NCBI RefSeq assembly: GCF_003316635.1
Contig: NZ_QNQP01000007.1
Location: 1 to 64,000, forward strand
Source of the DNA: Roseovarius dicentrarchi
Lineage (GTDB): Bacteria; Pseudomonadota; Alphaproteobacteria; Rhodobacterales; Rhodobacteraceae
DNA: 64,000 nt
Direction: 5' to 3'
Made by a program: the position numbers and the translations under genes. Positions 63,130 through 64,000 of this stretch are shown here, piece after piece (positions within the stretch are counted from its first letter, which is position 1; every line of letters starts with the position of its first letter). The notes below the pieces were generated by a model that saw only the letters and a list, made by a program, of their open reading frames with translations, had not been told where the DNA came from and did no database searches.

Positions 63130-63920
63130 CAGGCCGAATGTGCGCCGTCTGCCAGCCCCTTGACGAATTCCAGCACTTTCGCCGGGCTTTCGCCATCTGC
63201 GATTTTGCCGACAATGGCCGAACCGACAACGGCACCGTCGGCAACACCGGCAATCGCGCGCGATGTTTCGGGCGTGCGGATACCAAACCCGACGATTACG
63301 GGCAGATCGGTCTGCGCCTTGATGCGCGCAACCTCGGGCGCCACGTCCCCCGCCTCGGCCGCTGCGGCGCCGGTGATGCCGGTGATCGAAACATAATAGA
63401 CGAAACCCGAAGTGTTTTGCAGCACCTTCGGCAGGCGCTTGTCATCGGTGGTCGGGGTCGCCAACCGAATGAAGTTCAGGCCAGCGGCCTGCGCCGGGAT
63501 GCACAATTCGTCATCTTCCTCTGGCGGCAGATCGACGATGATCAGCCCGTCGATGCCCGCCTCGCGCGCATCGGTCAAAAACGCCTCAACCCCGTGACTG
63601 TAGATCGGGTTGTAATAGCCCATCAGCACGATCGGCGTCGTGTCGTCACCCTTGCGGAATTCGCGCGCCATTTCCAGCGTGCGCTTCAACGTCATGCCGC
63701 CCTTCAGCGCGCGCTGCCCGGCCAGCTGGATCGTGGCGCCGTCGGCCATCGGATCGGTAAAGGGCAGGCCCAGCTCGATAATATCGACGCCCGCCTCCGG
63801 CAGGCCGCGCACGATTTCCAGCGATGTGTCGAAATCGGGATCGCCTGCCATGACATAGGCCACGAACGCCTTTTTGCCGGCGGCTTGCAACTGGTCGAAT
63901 TTGGCGTCGATACGGCTCAT
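63129..63920 (-). CDS. trpA: Tryptophan synthase alpha subunit
   Basis: This 263-residue TIM-barrel enzyme splits indole-3-glycerol phosphate to indole and glyceraldehyde-3-phosphate. Catalytic Glu49 (DIIELGLPF) and Asp60 (DPMADG) sit at the expected places, and the phosphate site appears in VGFGIRTPE and GAVVGSAIV. It starts at ATG 63920. trpB is presumably upstream beyond the window end. Its stop is shared with the start of ogt. Confidence 0.96.
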   Translation of the reverse strand: MSRIDAKFDQLQAAGKKAFVAYVMAGDPDFDTSLEIVRGLPEAGVDIIELGLPFTDPMADGATIQLAGQRALKGGMTLKRTLEMAREFRKGDDTTPIVLMGYYNPIYSHGVEAFLTDAREAGIDGLIIVDLPPEEDDELCIPAQAAGLNFIRLATPTTDDKRLPKVLQNTSGFVYYVSITGITGAAAAEAGDVAPEVARIKAQTDLPVIVGFGIRTPETSRAIAGVADGAVVGSAIVGKIADGESPAKVLEFVKGLADGAHSA

Positions 63921-64000
63921 GGCGGTCCCCTGTTTGATCGGGATGGGTTTGGCGCAAGCGGGCGCAGAAATCAATGGTCTGCTTGACGCGCCATGCACCG

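Overview
The window is chromosomal DNA from a high-GC alphaproteobacterium, most likely a Rhodobacterales (Rhodobacter/Roseobacter-type) species. The basis is a set of gene families typical of that group: an NDUFS4-like complex I accessory subunit, a class I lysyl-tRNA synthetase, a DUF6280 protein, a DUF484-xerC pair, a Pcs-type phosphatidylcholine synthase, a pcm-tolC pair, a BCCT transporter and a Tad pilus locus. No rRNA, tRNA, CRISPR array or prophage was seen. One insertion-sequence end lies at the extreme left.

Layout. (1) 1-2156: an IS21-like end cuts the 3' part of a TolC-family gene that closes a copper-type operon. That operon is led by a small His-rich protein with a CxxxC motif and a C-terminal Pro-Pro, resembling CutF/DUF2946. 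(2) 2157-3620: MYG1-family protein and complex I subunit. (3) 3760-11317: a LysR regulator followed by aldehyde dehydrogenase, a divergent M19 'dipeptidase', a BCCT transporter, an unrecognised 563-residue protein and a DUF3726 protein. This looks like an uptake and catabolism unit for a betaine-like zwitterion and is the best candidate for an undescribed pathway. (4) 11535-14605: type I secretion ATPase and adaptor with no visible substrate. (5) 14626-19931: riboflavin synthase, then KpsS, a Wza/KpsD-like export lipoprotein and KpsC. (6) 20012-26312: EF-P, DUF6280, a DUF2497/PopZ-like protein, TolC, Pcm and a membrane-bound nucleotide-sugar dehydratase.

(7) 26692-41610: a Tad (tight adherence) pilus locus preceded by two lytic transglycosylases. 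The order is pilin, cpaB, cpaC secretin, OmpA-like lipoprotein, cpaE, cpaF, tadB, tadC, two TPR lipoproteins, cpaA prepilin peptidase and an AAA ATPase. cpaF carries a one-base frameshift in a run of eight C. TadE/F/G-type minor pilins are not in the window. (8) 41668-64000: mostly housekeeping genes: an Lhr-type helicase, a cytochrome c, LysRS, TerB and Lrp/AsnC-domain small proteins, an FAD-linked hydroxyacid dehydrogenase, a ureohydrolase, NlpC/P60, leucyl aminopeptidase, beta-carbonic anhydrase, PrmA, an MFS transporter, a lambda-lysozyme-like secreted protein, PriA, a transaldolase-like aldolase, DUF484, XerC, Pcs, Ogt and TrpA.

How the parts fit together. TolC (22073-23518) could be the outer-membrane partner of the orphan type I exporter. 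The Kps proteins and the dehydratase belong to surface polysaccharide production. The lytic transglycosylases next to the pilus genes could open peptidoglycan for the secretin. All functional calls come from reading motifs and recalled family features; no database search was run.
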